Source: Castellaniella sp035707805 (GTDB lineage Bacteria; Pseudomonadota; Gammaproteobacteria; Burkholderiales; Burkholderiaceae_B). From it: DNA of 64,000 bases. Location: positions 124,001-188,000 of the forward strand of contig DASSTS010000051.1 in the NCBI GenBank assembly GCA_035707805.1, given 5' to 3'. Positions within the stretch are counted from its first letter, which is position 1. Each line of letters begins with the position of its first letter. The position numbers and the translations under genes are program-made. Shown piece after piece: positions 63,803 to 64,000 of the stretch. The notes beneath the pieces were generated by a model that saw only the letters and a program-made list of their open reading frames with translations, was not told where the DNA came from and did no database searches.

Positions 63803-64000
63803 ATGCTCAGCCAGGACGAACTCAAGCAGCAGGCCGCGCAAGCCGCGCTGGACATCGTGTTGCCGCAATTGCAGCCCGACAGCATCCTGGGCGTCGGCAC
63901 CGGTTCGACGGTCGATTGCTTCATCGACCTGCTGGCGGCGCACCGGCAGTCGTTTCGCGCCGCGGTGTCCAGTTCCGAGCGCAGCACCCGCCGCTTGCAG
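63803..64000 (+). CDS. rpiA: Ribose-5-phosphate isomerase A (3' end missing)
   Basis: First 66 residues of RpiA, which interconverts ribose 5-phosphate and ribulose 5-phosphate. MLSQDELKQQAAQAAL, then LGVGTGSTVDCFIDLLA (substrate phosphate loop GVGTGSTV) and AAVSSSERSTRRLQ are characteristic. The frame is open to the end of the window. The divergent Pit transporter gene starts 159 bases away. Confidence 0.92.
   Translation, partial: MLSQDELKQQAAQAALDIVLPQLQPDSILGVGTGSTVDCFIDLLAAHRQSFRAAVSSSERSTRRLQ

Overview
The window is a GC-rich bacterial chromosome segment made almost entirely of tightly packed core genes. Gene content and order (rimP-nusA-infB-rbfA-truB-typA, xseB-ispA-dxs-folE2, rpsF-priB-rpsR-rplI then dnaB, alaC-hom-thrC, hpnCDE, potFGHI, a KDO kinase of Gram-negative LPS) indicate a betaproteobacterium of the Burkholderiales, most likely Alcaligenaceae (Bordetella/Achromobacter-like). 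That placement rests on remembered protein similarity and gene order, not on a search. I see no prophage, insertion sequence, CRISPR array, plasmid or integron gene.

Layout. 1-4.6 kb: 3' part of a class Ia ribonucleotide reductase beta gene, then a leftward NitT/TauT-type ABC transporter operon headed by an AraC-type regulator. 4.6-5.2 kb: a gene-free stretch and an initiator tRNA-fMet with its terminator. 5.2-15.9 kb: scpB, rluB and the translation/transcription operon rimP-nusA-infB-rbfA-truB-typA, preceded by a leader that contains an intrinsic terminator. 15.9-23.5 kb: accessory metabolism (DMT exporter and AraC regulator, a hydrolase-acetyltransferase fusion, an EcsC-like protein, a basic amino acid ABC transporter, a LOG-like protein). 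23.5-28.8 kb: polA, then htpX with a Na/Pi cotransporter on the other strand. 28.9-36 kb: DMT permease, mercaptopyruvate-type sulfurtransferase, a Rieske oxygenase, and the isoprenoid/folate operon xseB-ispA-dxs-folE2. 36-39.1 kb: ribosomal proteins S6, S18, L9 with PriB, then the replicative helicase DnaB. 39.1-42.9 kb: pdxA, a PIN-PhoH ATPase, a Bcp-type peroxiredoxin and an Mth938-domain protein. 43-49.6 kb: alaC-hom-thrC, then an Lrp-type regulator divergent from ornithine cyclodeaminase and arginase. 49.5-52.6 kb: hpnE, hpnD and hpnC for squalene. 52.7-61.3 kb: alr, SDR, radA, TauE-like, KDO kinase and the potFGHI polyamine transporter. 61.3-64 kb: Tat-exported beta-carbonic anhydrase, a Pit phosphate transporter and the start of rpiA.

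How the parts fit. IspA supplies farnesyl diphosphate from the Dxs pathway to HpnC/D/E about 17 kb away. The Lrp-ocd-arginase cluster forms an arginine to ornithine to proline catabolic route, which the HisQMP-type transporter could feed. Many operons are joined by 1-11 base start/stop overlaps, and TTG or GTG starts are common (thrC, arginase, dnaB, priB, the Mth938-domain gene).

No convincing undescribed multi-gene system is visible. The best leads are small: a terminator/antiterminator-like leader before rimP-nusA, a terminator-like leader before a Rieske oxygenase whose cluster-binding loop is enlarged, a one-frame YqiA-GNAT fusion, long perfect palindromes that carry convergent stop codons, and two gene pairs whose start or stop codons share a 4-base CATG or CTAG.
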